Shown: in pieces, positions 30,852 to 40,416 of the stretch
Layout: each line of letters begins with the position of its first letter
Numbering within the stretch: the first letter of the stretch is position 1
Assembly: GCF_030866825.1 (NCBI RefSeq)
Contig: NZ_CP133020.1
Coordinates: forward strand, 2,046,001 to 2,110,000
Direction of reading: 5' to 3'
Origin: Rathayibacter sp. SW19
GTDB lineage: Bacteria > Actinomycetota > Actinomycetes > Actinomycetales > Microbacteriaceae
Length of the DNA stretch: 64,000 nt
Made by a program: the position numbers and the translations under genes
Notes under the pieces: model-generated
Seen by the model: only the letters and a program-made list of their open reading frames with translations
Database searches by the model: none
Told to the model about the DNA's origin: nothing

Positions 30852-32168
30852 CTAAAAGTCTTGCAGGTTGCCGCGCAACCCTCCGCCGCCGAACTCGCTG
30901 CGGACAATGCCACGCCGGCGCAGGATCGGAACGAGCTCGTCCAGCATCCGGTGGACGGTGACCGGGTGCAGGTCGCCCCAGAACAGCATCCCGTCGTTGT
31001 CAGCGGACTCGCCGAGGTCCTCGATGAGGTCGGCCAGCTCTTCAGCAGTGCCGACGAATCCGCTGCGATCGCTGATTCGGCCCAGCCGCGCCTGCTTTTC
31101 AAGCAGCGTGCGCAGGGGAGTGGTCGCCGGGTCCAGCCCGCCGAGCAGACGATTGATGCTGCCCTTGGAAACATGGTCGCCGAACACCGACACGTCAAGC
31201 GGCGCATCGAAATCGAGCGCGGTGAGGTCGGTCTCCAAGTCGCTGGATTGACGCTCGGCAATGTTCAGAATCACCGCGTCATCCGGGTTCGCGGATGCCG
31301 CCACCAGCCTGTCCGCCTCATCCGCGCTGGAGACGAGCACCGGTTGGATGGCGAACAGAATCTTGATATCGCGTGAGGAGCGACCGCGCTCGCGGGCAGC
31401 CTCGTGGATGCGTGCGCGATAACCGCGAATGCTGTCCGCGTCGAGCGGAGCGAGGGCCAATTGCACATCAGAGTTCGCACCGGCGAACCCGAGGCCGCGC
31501 CCGGAACCGCCGGGGGAGACGATCACAGGCTCTCCGTCGGTGAACGGGATTGCGTTGAGCGGGCCGTCGAAGGAGAAGTATTCGCCGCGATGCTGGATCG
31601 TGTGCAGCTTCGAGCCGTCGGCGTAGCGACCCTGTGCGGGATCAGCGATCAGCGCTGTGTCGCCCCAGCTGTTCCAGAGCGCTTTGATGCCGCCGAGCCA
31701 TTCTTCGGCGCGGTCATAGGCGGCGTCGTGCGACAGAGTGTCCCCACCGAAATGCCGGGCGCTACCGGTGTCGGTCACGACGTTCAGGCCGAGCCGGTGA
31801 CCGCTGAGGTGTTGCAGTGTCGCGAACTGGCGCGCTGCAGTGTATGGCAGGTAACCCGCCGGGTTCACCGTCGGAACAACGCCGATCTGTGAGGTGGTGG
31901 CGAATAGGTAAGGTGCGAGCAGCAGCGGGTCGTGTTTTGGGCCGCCGAACGCCTGCCGAATCCGCAGATCGATCGTGGACGCATTGCCGAGCGACGGCGC
32001 ATCCTCGATGATAAGCAGGTCGAATCCGGCCTGCTCCAATTCACGGATTGACTGTTGGTACAGGGCCGGCTCGGTCCACCGGTAATTCCAGTCGAGATAC
32101 GGATGCCCCCAACCGTGCGGCCCGAAACCGCGCGCCAAGAACCAGCCGAAATGCTGCTGACGGGTCAT
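30852..32168 (-). CDS. LLM-class FMN-dependent monooxygenase (NtaA/SnaA/DszA type)
   Basis: The 438-residue flavin monooxygenase belongs to the two-component group that uses FMNH2 from a separate reductase: 'GFGPHGWGHPYLDWNYRW', 'LGLNVVTDTGSARHFGGDTLSHDAAYDRAEEWLGGIKALWNSWG', 'GEYFSFDGPLNAIPF', 'PVIVSPGGSGRGLGFAGANSDVQLA'. Its ATG overlaps the stop of the MetY gene (ATGA, 32165-32168), so both are made together. The pairing suggests release of sulfite or sulfide from organosulfur compounds for use by MetY. That is inference; no reductase gene is adjacent. Confidence 0.85.
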   Translation of the reverse strand: MTRQQHFGWFLARGFGPHGWGHPYLDWNYRWTEPALYQQSIRELEQAGFDLLIIEDAPSLGNASTIDLRIRQAFGGPKHDPLLLAPYLFATTSQIGVVPTVNPAGYLPYTAARQFATLQHLSGHRLGLNVVTDTGSARHFGGDTLSHDAAYDRAEEWLGGIKALWNSWGDTALIADPAQGRYADGSKLHTIQHRGEYFSFDGPLNAIPFTDGEPVIVSPGGSGRGLGFAGANSDVQLALAPLDADSIRGYRARIHEAARERGRSSRDIKILFAIQPVLVSSADEADRLVAASANPDDAVILNIAERQSSDLETDLTALDFDAPLDVSVFGDHVSKGSINRLLGGLDPATTPLRTLLEKQARLGRISDRSGFVGTAEELADLIEDLGESADNDGMLFWGDLHPVTVHRMLDELVPILRRRGIVRSEFGGGGLRGNLQDF

Positions 32169-33523
32169 AGTGCGCCTGCTCGCACCGCAGCGAGTCCGCG
32201 GTCGAGATCGTTGATAAGGTCGGCCACATCTTCGATGCCGATCGAGAGCCGGAGCGTGCCCGGCCAGATGCCCGACTGGCTGCGCTCGTCGTCTGTGCGC
32301 AGGTTGTGACTTGTCGTGGCCGGATGCAGGATGAGCGAGCGCACATCGCCGAGATGCGTCATGTGGGTGAACACCGTCAGCGCGTTGACGAATCGGCGTG
32401 CCGCCTCGATACCGCCGCGCAACGTGAACGAGAAGACCGAGCCCTGGCCATCGGGGAGATACCGCTGTGCAAGCGCGTGAAACGGGTTCGACTCAAGCCC
32501 GGAGTAGTCCACCGAGTGAACCTCTGGCCGCTGTTCGAGCCAGCGGGCGACGCCGAGCGCGTTCTCGCTCTGGCGTTCGACGCGCAGTGAGAGCGTTTCG
32601 ATGCCCTGGTTGATCAGGAACGCGTTGAGCGGTGAGGGTGTCGGACCGAAGCGCATCGAGACCACTTCGCGCAGATACGCGAACCGTGCCAGGCCGCCTG
32701 TTCGCTCGGCAAAGCTGGGGCTGCCGAGGCGCCCGCTGCTGGTCAGGTGCGGAAACAGGCTGCCGGAACTTTCTGCGTCAAACTGACCGTTGTCCACGAT
32801 GATGCCACCCAGTACGGCGCCGTGGCCTGCGAGGAATTTGCTGGCCGAGTGAATGACCATGTCCGCACCGTGTTCGATCGGTCGCAGGAGGTAGGGCGTG
32901 GCCAGTGTGTTGTCGACGATCAACGGGATCCCGTGCGCGTGTGCGACCTTCGCGACCGCAGCGATGTCCAGGATGTCGTTCTTCGGGTTCGGAATCGACT
33001 CTGCGAACAGCGCCCGTGTCGTCGGCCGGATCAAGCGCTCCCATTCGACGGGGTCGTTCGCGTCGTTCACGAAGTCGGTTTCGATGCCCAGTCGCGGCAG
33101 ATTGTCGAGGAACAGCCCGCGTGTTCCCTCGTAGATGCTGCTCGCCGAGACGACGTGCTGGCCCGCCTGCAGGAGCCCGAGCACGGTTATCGCGACGGCG
33201 GCCTGGCCGCTGCCGACCAGCAATCCGGCTGCACCGTGTTCCAAGGCCGCGACACGTCGTTCCACCGCTGCCGAGGTCGGGTTGCTCACCCTCGTGTAAG
33301 AGTAGCCGTCGCCGGTGCTGAATTCTTCGGCGGCCTGGTCGAAATCGTCGAACGCGAAACCGGCGCTCAGATAGATCGGTGTCGCGCGCGGGTTCGCAGT
33401 GATAACGCCGACGTCGCCCGCGTGCAGTTGCTGGGTTGCAAACCCCTCTCGCCGTTCGATGGTCTGCTGGTCGGCGATCTGCTGGTCGGCAGTCTGCGGT
33501 TCCGCGGTCCGGGGCAAAGCCAT
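32165..33523 (-). CDS. metY: O-acetylhomoserine aminocarboxypropyltransferase
   Basis: This 452-residue PLP enzyme makes homocysteine from O-acetylhomoserine and sulfide. Signatures: 'FATQQLHAGDVGVITANPRATPIYLSAGFAFDDFDQAAEEFSTGDGYSYTRVSNPTSAAVERRVAALEHG', the PLP Lys in 'VIHSASKFLAGHGAVLGGII', and 'TRALFAESIPNPKNDILDI'. ATG 33523 is chosen for AAGGGG upstream; the first 20 residues include a Gln-rich ADQQ repeat. It is co-transcribed with the flavin monooxygenase. I saw no SAM riboswitch in the 190 bp upstream. Confidence 0.92.
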   Translation of the reverse strand: MALPRTAEPQTADQQIADQQTIERREGFATQQLHAGDVGVITANPRATPIYLSAGFAFDDFDQAAEEFSTGDGYSYTRVSNPTSAAVERRVAALEHGAAGLLVGSGQAAVAITVLGLLQAGQHVVSASSIYEGTRGLFLDNLPRLGIETDFVNDANDPVEWERLIRPTTRALFAESIPNPKNDILDIAAVAKVAHAHGIPLIVDNTLATPYLLRPIEHGADMVIHSASKFLAGHGAVLGGIIVDNGQFDAESSGSLFPHLTSSGRLGSPSFAERTGGLARFAYLREVVSMRFGPTPSPLNAFLINQGIETLSLRVERQSENALGVARWLEQRPEVHSVDYSGLESNPFHALAQRYLPDGQGSVFSFTLRGGIEAARRFVNALTVFTHMTHLGDVRSLILHPATTSHNLRTDDERSQSGIWPGTLRLSIGIEDVADLINDLDRGLAAVRAGAL

Positions 33524-33711
33524 CGTTACCCCTTTCGATTCGGCGGATGCTGTGGTCACGTTGTGCGCGGTGCGCGCTACATAGATCAAGCGTGACATGC
33601 CCACTGAATCGTGACGCGAATGCTAAGACCTGTTACGTCATCGCGTAGGTGCGCCGCGCTGCTGCCGGCGAGCGAAGACTGCTCAGGGGCACAGCGGTTG
33701 AACAAGGAGTG

Positions 33712-34878
33712 TCAGTACGACCGCGGCAGATCCAGTGAGTGCCGAGCGACGTAGTTGAGCACCATCTCTCGGCTGACCGGGGCGATCTTCAACAGCCTGA
33801 CGATGCCCCACAGCGGGATCAAACCGAATTCCGTGCTCAGCCCGTTGCCGCCGTGCGTCTGGATGGCGGCGTCCACGGCCACCAACGCGGCCTCGGCTGC
33901 CGCGTACTTGGCCATGTTCGACGCCTCACCCGCCGGGCGTCCGTAGTCGTGCAACCAGGCGGCCTTGTCTGTCATGAGTGCCGCCAGTTCGATCTCGATC
34001 TTTGCGGCGGCCAGTGCGTGTGCGATGCCCTGGTGGGCGCCGATCGGCACGTCCCACACCTGTCGGGTCCGCGCATATTCTGCGGCCTTCTCAAGCGCAA
34101 AGCGGCCGACGCCGACGCAGATGGCCGCGCCGACAATGCGCTCCGGGTTGAGCCCGTGGAAAACCTCGGCGAAGCCCTCGTCCAGTACTCCGACGAGTTG
34201 ATCGGCGCCCAGCCGCACGTTGTCGAAGAACAGCGTGAACTGCCTTTCCGGCAGGGATGCCGACACCGGCAGATTCTGCGCCGTGAAGCCGGGCGCATCC
34301 GTCGGAACGATGAACAACGACAGGAGTGCTTTGCCTGACTTGTGATCCGTGCCGGTGCGGGCGACGACGAGCACGGCATCCGCCTCGTCGACACCGGAAA
34401 TGTAGTACTTGGTTCCGTTCAGCAGCCAGTCGGCAGCCTCACCGTCGCCGTCTCGTGTGGCGGTGGTCGACATACGAAGAGTGTTGGACCCGGCATCAGG
34501 TTCTGTGATGGCGAAGACGACTTTCGTTTCTCCGCTCGCCATACGGGGCAACCAAGTTTCTTTCTGTTGCGTGCTGCCGTATCGCGAGATGACTTCGCCC
34601 GAGATCGCGCTGGAGACCAGCATGAGCAGGAGGGGAGAGCCTTGCGCAGCGGTCTCCTCGCAGACCAGTGCGAGTTCCGCGAGTCCGGCTCCGCCGCCGC
34701 CGTACTCCTCGGGGAGGTTGATGCCGATGAAGCCCTGCTTGCCGAGTTCGAGCCACAACTCCTGGGTGGGTTGATGGCGCTCGGCGTGGTCCGCATAGTA
34801 CGAGCGGCCGAACGACTTCGTGATCGCTGCGACCGCTTCGCGGATGTCGGCGTGACTTTCTTCTGTGTCGAAATCCAT
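33712..34878 (-). CDS. acyl-CoA dehydrogenase
   Basis: The 388-residue FAD enzyme oxidises acyl-CoA and passes electrons to ETF. It has 'GINLPEEYGGGGAGLAELALVCEE', 'VFAITEPDAGSNT' (FAD/substrate loop), 'GTKYYISGVDEADAVLVVART', and 'IQTHGGNGLSTEFGLIPLWGIVRLLKIAPVSREMVLNYVA'. The catalytic Glu position of the short-chain group is not clear to me. It is divergent from the etfBA-cytochrome b561 cluster (233 bp AT-rich space), to which it probably supplies electrons. Confidence 0.88.
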   Translation of the reverse strand: MDFDTEESHADIREAVAAITKSFGRSYYADHAERHQPTQELWLELGKQGFIGINLPEEYGGGGAGLAELALVCEETAAQGSPLLLMLVSSAISGEVISRYGSTQQKETWLPRMASGETKVVFAITEPDAGSNTLRMSTTATRDGDGEAADWLLNGTKYYISGVDEADAVLVVARTGTDHKSGKALLSLFIVPTDAPGFTAQNLPVSASLPERQFTLFFDNVRLGADQLVGVLDEGFAEVFHGLNPERIVGAAICVGVGRFALEKAAEYARTRQVWDVPIGAHQGIAHALAAAKIEIELAALMTDKAAWLHDYGRPAGEASNMAKYAAAEAALVAVDAAIQTHGGNGLSTEFGLIPLWGIVRLLKIAPVSREMVLNYVARHSLDLPRSY

Positions 34879-35111
34879 GTGACGGTTGACCTTCCTGCAC
34901 ACAATTCGAGCCGGAATCCACGGGAGTGCAGCACCGGTGCTCGCGATTATCTGAAATCTTAGTAAATCACCATTAACTCGATTAGGCTTGTCTGCACGGC
35001 TCTCGATCTGGTCTCGGTTTGACGAGCGGAGCCGTACGATCGGGAAGAGAACGACGCATTCGAAGGCACGCTGGGGGCCATTCACCCGCACCTGGCAGGA
35101 GGAACCAGTCA

Positions 35112-35909
35112 ATGAAGGCAGGGTCAATGAAGATCGCAGTGCTTGTCAAGCAAGTGCCGGACACGTACGAAGAGCGGCACCTCGACGTGGCAACAGGCCG
35201 ACTCGACCGCGCCGCCAACGAGCCGATCATCGATGAGATCTCAGAGCGCGCCATCGAGGCAGCGCTCCAGCACAAAGATGCGAACAAGGACACGGAGGTC
35301 GTGTTGGTGGCGATGGGGCCGGCATCCGTCACCGCGGCGCTGCGCAAAGCACTGGCGCTCGGCGCCGACTCGGCCGTGCACGTGCTGGACGATTCGCTCG
35401 CCGGCGCTGACGTCGGCCTCACCGCGAGTGTGCTAGCCGCAGCACTCGCAGCGCAGGCACCAGACCTGATCGTTGCAGGCAACGAGTCCACCGATGGGCG
35501 CGGCGGGGTTGTGCCCGCGATGGTGGCCGAGCATCTTGGAATGCCGCACCTGACCAGCCTCGAATCCGTCGAAATCAGTGATACTGCGGTCAGCGGGGTG
35601 CGCGGCACGGAATCCGGGAGCCTGGACGTGCACGCGTCGCTGCCCGCAGTGATCTCCGTCACGGAGCGGATGCCGGAGGTTCGGTTCCCGAATTTCAAAG
35701 GCATCCTGTCAGCCAAAAAGAAGCCGCTCACCGTCACCACACTCAGCGAACTCGGACTCGATCCAGCCGTGCTCGACGCGGAAGCCGGCCGATCGGTCGT
35801 GCTCAGCACGACGACGCGCCCAGCTCGCAGTGCGGGTGTGAAAGTGGCCGATGAGGGGAATGCCGGTGTCGAACTTGCTGCATTCCTGGCTGAGAACCAC
35901 CTGATCTGA
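35112..35909 (+). CDS. etfB: electron transfer flavoprotein beta subunit
   Basis: The 265-residue subunit binds AMP in the ETF heterodimer: 'MKIAVLVKQVPDTYEERHLDVATGRLDRAANEPIIDEISERAIEAAL', 'VVLVAMGPASVTAALRKALALGADSAVHVLDD' and 'DLIVAGNESTDGRGGVVPAMVAEHLGMPHLTSL'. AGGAGG lies 10 bp before ATG 35112. An in-frame ATG at 35127 fits the family N-terminus better, so the exact start is open. etfA follows after 14 bp. Confidence 0.93.
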   Translation: MKAGSMKIAVLVKQVPDTYEERHLDVATGRLDRAANEPIIDEISERAIEAALQHKDANKDTEVVLVAMGPASVTAALRKALALGADSAVHVLDDSLAGADVGLTASVLAAALAAQAPDLIVAGNESTDGRGGVVPAMVAEHLGMPHLTSLESVEISDTAVSGVRGTESGSLDVHASLPAVISVTERMPEVRFPNFKGILSAKKKPLTVTTLSELGLDPAVLDAEAGRSVVLSTTTRPARSAGVKVADEGNAGVELAAFLAENHLI

Positions 35910-35923
35910 CGAAGGACGAGCGG

Positions 35924-36910
35924 ATGTCGAACATACTTGCACTCATCGAAATCTCACCCTCCGGCGAGATCGGCCATACCGCCGCGGCATTACTCGGGGC
36001 CGCCTCCGTGCTGGGAAGGCCCGTCGCCGTGCTGGCGGTCACTCCTGGCGCCGGCGACGGGCTCGTCGATGAGCTCGGGGCGATGGGCGCCGCCGACGTG
36101 TTCATCGCCGAAACCGACCAGGCGGGCGCACTGCTGACGTCCCCCGAGCTGGAGGCCCTGGTGGCGGCAAATGCGGCGCTTCAGCCCGCCGCAATCCTGA
36201 TCGCGAACTCGACCGACGGCCGTGATGTTGCCGGGCGTCTGGCGGCGAGGCTGCACGCGGGTCTCGCGATCGACGCCGTAGCGGTGCGAATGGAGGCGGA
36301 CAAAATCGTCGCGACTCACTCGATCTTCGGCGGTGCGTACACTGTTGACTCCACCGTCGAACCTGCGGCCGGCGGCAGTCCGGTGATCGTGACGGTGCGG
36401 CCGGGCGCCGTGCAAGAGCGCGCGGAGGCGGTGACGGCATCCGCGTCGACGGTGCCGGTGACCGTCGATTCGGCGAGCGCAGCGTTCATCGACGCCGTGC
36501 ATGACGCCGTGTCGTCGTCGACCCGGCCAGAGTTGCGCGATGCGGCGACGGTTGTCTCGGGTGGGCGAGGCCTTGGTTCTGCGGAGAACTTCGAGCTGGT
36601 CGAGCGACTTGCGGATGCCCTCGGTGCAGCCGTCGGCGCCTCTCGCGCCGCCGTCGATGCGGGCTATGTGCCACAGTCATTCCAGGTCGGCCAGACCGGG
36701 ACGACCGTTTCGCCGCAACTGTATGTCGCGCTCGGAATCTCCGGAGCGATCCAACACCGCGCCGGCATGCAGACGGCGAAGACGATCGTCGCCATCAACA
36801 AGGATGCCGATGCCCCCATCTTCGGCATCGCCGATTACGGAATCGTGGGTGACGTTTTCACGGTCGTGCCACAGCTGATCGAGTCCATTCAGGCTCGCGC
36901 GCAGCAGTGA
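35924..36910 (+). CDS. etfA: electron transfer flavoprotein alpha subunit
   Basis: The 328-residue subunit carries FAD. The C-terminal FAD domain has 'VVSGGRGLGSAENFELVERLADALGAAVGASRAAVDAGYVPQSFQVGQTGTTVSPQLYVALGISGAIQHRAGMQTAKTIVAINKDADAPIFGIADYGIVGDVFTVVPQL', the standard EtfA signature. The end overlaps the GTG of the cytochrome gene (GTGA), so etfB, etfA and the cytochrome form one operon. Confidence 0.95.
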   Translation: MSNILALIEISPSGEIGHTAAALLGAASVLGRPVAVLAVTPGAGDGLVDELGAMGAADVFIAETDQAGALLTSPELEALVAANAALQPAAILIANSTDGRDVAGRLAARLHAGLAIDAVAVRMEADKIVATHSIFGGAYTVDSTVEPAAGGSPVIVTVRPGAVQERAEAVTASASTVPVTVDSASAAFIDAVHDAVSSSTRPELRDAATVVSGGRGLGSAENFELVERLADALGAAVGASRAAVDAGYVPQSFQVGQTGTTVSPQLYVALGISGAIQHRAGMQTAKTIVAINKDADAPIFGIADYGIVGDVFTVVPQLIESIQARAQQ

Positions 36911-37863
36911 AGACCAGCCCGGCGAAGACGGACCCCGTGAAGACCGACACGCGCACCCTGACCACGTCTCGATGGTTCAAGCTGGTCTGGATAGTGCCTG
37001 CGGCGTTGGTCGCGTTGCTGCTTGTGGTCCTTGCCGCGAACTGGATTCGGGGTCTTCCAGCCGTGCAGTCGTTCATGCACACCTACCCGGGCACGTCGGA
37101 ACTTCCTGCCGGGGCCCCGGTCGGATTTCCAGTGTGGCTGGAGTGGCAGCACTACCTCAACTTCTTGCTTATCGTCTTGATCATTCGTGCGGGCTGGCAG
37201 GTGCGCAACACGGCAAGGCCGAGCGCGCACTGGACACGCAACAACACCGGCCTGATACGCACGAAGAATCCGCCGCGCACGATCAGTCTTGATCTGTGGT
37301 TTCACTTCGGCCTCGGCTGGCTGTGGGTGCTGAACGGGATCGTGTTCTACGTGCTGATCTTCTCGACCGGGCAATGGACGCGGATCGTCCCGGTGCACTG
37401 GGACGTGTTTCCGAACGCCATCTCAGTCGCGATCCAGTACGCATCGTTGAACTGGCCGACTGAAACCGGATGGGTCAACTACAACGGCCTGCAGTTGCTG
37501 GCCTACTTCGCCACGGTCTTCCTTGCTGCTCCGCTGGCCATCATCACAGGCCTGCGGATGTCGGGCGCGTGGCCGAGGAACGCAACTCGGCTGAACAGGA
37601 TCTACCCGATTACGCTCGCACGCGCGATCCATTTTCCGGTGATGCTGTATTTCGTGCTCTTCATCGTCGCCCACGTGACGCTCGTGCTTTCGACAGGTGC
37701 GCTGCGCAACCTCAACCACATGTACGGCAGCAGCAACGACGTGAATTGGGTCGGCTTCTGGATTTTCGCCGCATCGCTGGTGATCGTGGTCGCCGCGTGG
37801 GTGGCCGCACGACCGATGTTCTTGCGCCCGATTGCCGGCCTGACCGGAAAAGTCTCGCGATGA
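36907..37863 (+). CDS. cytochrome b561-like integral membrane protein coupled to ETF
   Basis: The 318-residue protein has about five membrane helices with His residues spaced as in bacterial cytochrome b561/formate-dehydrogenase gamma-type proteins: 'LEWQHYLNFLLIVLII', 'LDLWFHFGLGWLWVLNGIVFYVLI', 'LARAIHFPVMLYFVLFIVAHVTLVLSTG'. It probably binds two b hemes. GTG 36907 overlaps the etfA stop. Its position suggests that it takes electrons from reduced ETF into the quinone pool, in place of ETF:quinone oxidoreductase, which is absent from this cluster. That role is inferred. Confidence 0.78.
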   Translation: MKTSPAKTDPVKTDTRTLTTSRWFKLVWIVPAALVALLLVVLAANWIRGLPAVQSFMHTYPGTSELPAGAPVGFPVWLEWQHYLNFLLIVLIIRAGWQVRNTARPSAHWTRNNTGLIRTKNPPRTISLDLWFHFGLGWLWVLNGIVFYVLIFSTGQWTRIVPVHWDVFPNAISVAIQYASLNWPTETGWVNYNGLQLLAYFATVFLAAPLAIITGLRMSGAWPRNATRLNRIYPITLARAIHFPVMLYFVLFIVAHVTLVLSTGALRNLNHMYGSSNDVNWVGFWIFAASLVIVVAAWVAARPMFLRPIAGLTGKVSR

Positions 37864-37929
37864 AAATGCTGCCGACGATCTTTCTTCGACACCGAAACAC
37901 ACACCTGACCGAAGGGAACAGTGACGATC

Positions 37930-39726
37930 ATGACTGAATACAGACCGCCTCTTGCCGACATCTCATTCATCCTGGAGCATGTCGTGGACTATCCGGCGAT
38001 CGCCGGATTGCCCGGCTTCGAGCACGCCGACCTTGAGACGGTCGTCGAGTTGCTCGAGCAGGCGGGCGAGTTCATGTCAGAGGTTGTGGCACCGACCAAT
38101 CGCGCCGGCGACCTGCAAGGGTCCGTGCGACAGTCGGACGGTTCGGTCGTGACCCCCGACGGCTTCAAAGAGGCATATCACCAATACGTCGAAGCGGGCT
38201 GGGGTGCGGTGCCTCTGCCTGAGGAATTCGGCGGCGGTGGGTTCCCCCGCACCGTCGGTCTGCTCCTTCAGGAGATGATGACTTCCGCGAATATGGCGTT
38301 CGCATTGGGCCCACTGCTCACACAGGGGGCCATCGAAGCGTTGCTGAACTACGGCGACGACGATCAGAAGCAGCGTTATCTGCCCAAGATGGTCACCGGG
38401 GAGTGGGCGGCGACGATGAACCTGACCGAACCCCAGGCGGGCTCGGATGTCGGGGCGTTGACCACCCGTGCGGTGCGCCGCGACGATGGAACGTATGCAA
38501 TTACCGGCCAGAAGATCTTCATCACGTATGGCAACCACGACATGACCGAGCAGATCGTGCACCTCGTGCTCGCACGCACCCCGGGCGCCCCTGCCGGTAC
38601 CCGTGGCATCTCTTGCTTCATCGTGCCAAAGGTGCTCGTGAATGCGGACGGATCGCTCGGCGAGCCGAACGGCGTCAGCACCCTGTCGCTCGAACACAAG
38701 CTCGGCATCCACGGCTCACCCACCTGTGTGCAGTCGTATGAAGACGCCACGGGCTACCTGATCGGCGAAGAGAACCTCGGCATGCGCATCATGTTCGTCA
38801 TGATGAACAGTGCGAGACTGTCGGTTGGCATGCAGGGGCTCGCGGTTGGAGAGCGCGCGTATCAGCAGTCGCTGGAATATGCACAAGAACGCAGGCAGGG
38901 TCGCGCGATCGACGCATCCGAGCCCGACTCGGCGATCATCGACTTTCCCGACGTGCGACGGATGCTGATGACCCAGAAAGCGTATCTGGCTGCGTTGCGC
39001 CGCCTGATGCTGCTGAATTCTGCGTATGTCGATCACAGCACCCATGACCCTGATCCGGCGTCCCGGGCGCGAGCAGACGAAATCGTAGGTCTGCTGACGC
39101 CGATCTGCAAGGGATTCGGCACCGATCTCGGAAACGAACTCACGTCGCTCGCATTGCAGATCCATGGTGGCATGGGCTACATCGAGGAAACTGGCGCCGC
39201 GCAACACTATCGGGATGTGCGAATCGCCGCGATCTACGAGGGGACGAACGGCATCCAGGCGGCTGATCTCGTCGGCCGCAAGCTCGGCGTGCGTGACGGT
39301 GCTTCTGTGCTGGAGTTCATCGCGACAATGCGTGAGATCGATGCCGAACTGGCGGACGCCGGCGCTGAGTTCGCTTCGATCCGCGCACAACTGACGGAAC
39401 AACTGAACGCCCTGCAGCACGCGACGGTATGGATGCTGAAGACGGGACCGACCGATCCGAACGCTGTGCTGTCCGGGTCGAGCCCGTACCTGCGCATGTG
39501 GGGTCTGGTTGTTTGCGGCTGGCTGATGGCGCGCTCTGCACTGGCGGGTTCGAAGCTGGACAGCGCCGAGGGTGCCGAAACTCAGCTCGTTCTGGCACGG
39601 TTCTATGCGGAGCAGCTGCTGCCGCAGTGTGCCGGGCTGCTGCCGGCTGCTACGGCAGGGTCGCGCGATCTCTTTGCACTGGACGCAGACGAGCTGGCGA
39701 GTGTGGCGCGTCACCGCGTCGGGTAG
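37930..39726 (+). CDS. long acyl-CoA dehydrogenase (about 600 residues, DmdC/AidB-like group)
   Basis: The 598-residue flavoenzyme has the extra C-terminal domain of the 600-residue acyl-CoA dehydrogenase group: 'PEEFGGGGFPRTVGLLLQEMMTSANMAFALGPLLTQGAIEAL', 'MNLTEPQAGSDVGALTTRA', 'LEHKLGIHGSPTCVQSYEDATGYLIGEENLGMRIMFVMMNSARLSVGMQGLAVGERAYQQSLEYAQERRQGR', 'QIHGGMGYIEETGAAQHYRDVRIAAIYEGTNGIQAADLVGRKL'. The 'IAAIYEGTNGIQA' segment includes the catalytic Glu of this group. ATG 37930 or GTG 37921 may be the start. It follows the ETF-cytochrome operon by 66 bp. Confidence 0.9.
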   Translation: MTEYRPPLADISFILEHVVDYPAIAGLPGFEHADLETVVELLEQAGEFMSEVVAPTNRAGDLQGSVRQSDGSVVTPDGFKEAYHQYVEAGWGAVPLPEEFGGGGFPRTVGLLLQEMMTSANMAFALGPLLTQGAIEALLNYGDDDQKQRYLPKMVTGEWAATMNLTEPQAGSDVGALTTRAVRRDDGTYAITGQKIFITYGNHDMTEQIVHLVLARTPGAPAGTRGISCFIVPKVLVNADGSLGEPNGVSTLSLEHKLGIHGSPTCVQSYEDATGYLIGEENLGMRIMFVMMNSARLSVGMQGLAVGERAYQQSLEYAQERRQGRAIDASEPDSAIIDFPDVRRMLMTQKAYLAALRRLMLLNSAYVDHSTHDPDPASRARADEIVGLLTPICKGFGTDLGNELTSLALQIHGGMGYIEETGAAQHYRDVRIAAIYEGTNGIQAADLVGRKLGVRDGASVLEFIATMREIDAELADAGAEFASIRAQLTEQLNALQHATVWMLKTGPTDPNAVLSGSSPYLRMWGLVVCGWLMARSALAGSKLDSAEGAETQLVLARFYAEQLLPQCAGLLPAATAGSRDLFALDADELASVARHRVG

Positions 39727-39774
39727 TGCGATTCTGCGGAAACGTCACGCACAGCGATTGCCCGCACGGCCGAA

Positions 39775-40416
39775 TCATTTCCGCGCGGCCGCGACCTCAG
39801 GATGCTCGGCTGGCAGCGCATGCCGGGCTCCGGCCCGGAGCAGACCGAGTTGCTTCGACTCCCACTGCGCGATCGCAGCGCGCTCCGCATCGGCCAGCCG
39901 GAATTCTGCGCACGCAGTGATCGCGGTGCCGCAATTGCAGCGCGAGGCATGCGCGGCATCCGGATGGTGCAGCGCGGCCAGCCTCCAGAGAACCACCATC
40001 AGACGATCCGAATACCGCCCCGCGAGTTCGGCTTTGCGCTCCGCGCGCCGCACCAGCTCGTTCTGCAGTTCGGCGCGGACGCCTGAGCCCGGCTCAGCGT
40101 CGAACTGGCCGATGACCGTGCGCGAGAGCTCGGCCACCTGTGCGCTCAGCGCGGCGAGAGCGGCAGCTGCGGTGGCCGCATCCGCCGCCGCCTGCGCGGC
40201 CAACGCCGCGAAGCGAGCTCGACGATCCTCGTCGATGGCACTCCAGAGCGCGACATGCTCGCGATCGCGGCGTTCGGCCTTGTCACTGCCGAGATGCTTC
40301 GTGCAGTGCGTGCAGACGACCTGGTCCGTCGCGGCCGTGAACCTGAATGGCTGCAGAGAGCCACAGCACAGGCACTCGACCTCCACGGTCGTGTAGAGCG
40401 GGTAGCCATGCGGCAT
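39775..40416 (-). CDS. zinc-ribbon and coiled-coil protein, function unknown
   Basis: 213 residues. The N-terminus has a four-Cys zinc ribbon (CLCCGSL...VVCTHCTKHL). An Ala-rich coiled coil follows (about 60-130, 'RRARFAALAAQAAADAATAAAALAALSAQVAELSRTVIGQF'), and a C-terminal part with CNCGTAITACAEFRLADAERAAIAQWESKQ. I do not recognise the family. AGGAGG precedes ATG 40416, inside a second overlapping minus-strand ORF that starts at 40555. Confidence 0.65.
   Translation of the reverse strand: MPHGYPLYTTVEVECLCCGSLQPFRFTAATDQVVCTHCTKHLGSDKAERRDREHVALWSAIDEDRRARFAALAAQAAADAATAAAALAALSAQVAELSRTVIGQFDAEPGSGVRAELQNELVRRAERKAELAGRYSDRLMVVLWRLAALHHPDAAHASRCNCGTAITACAEFRLADAERAAIAQWESKQLGLLRAGARHALPAEHPEVAAARK

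Noticed and set aside
33524..33711. SAM or other sulfur riboswitch upstream of metY
   Set aside because: I could not find the conserved helices of SAM-I, SAM-II or SAM-IV aptamers by eye in this stretch.
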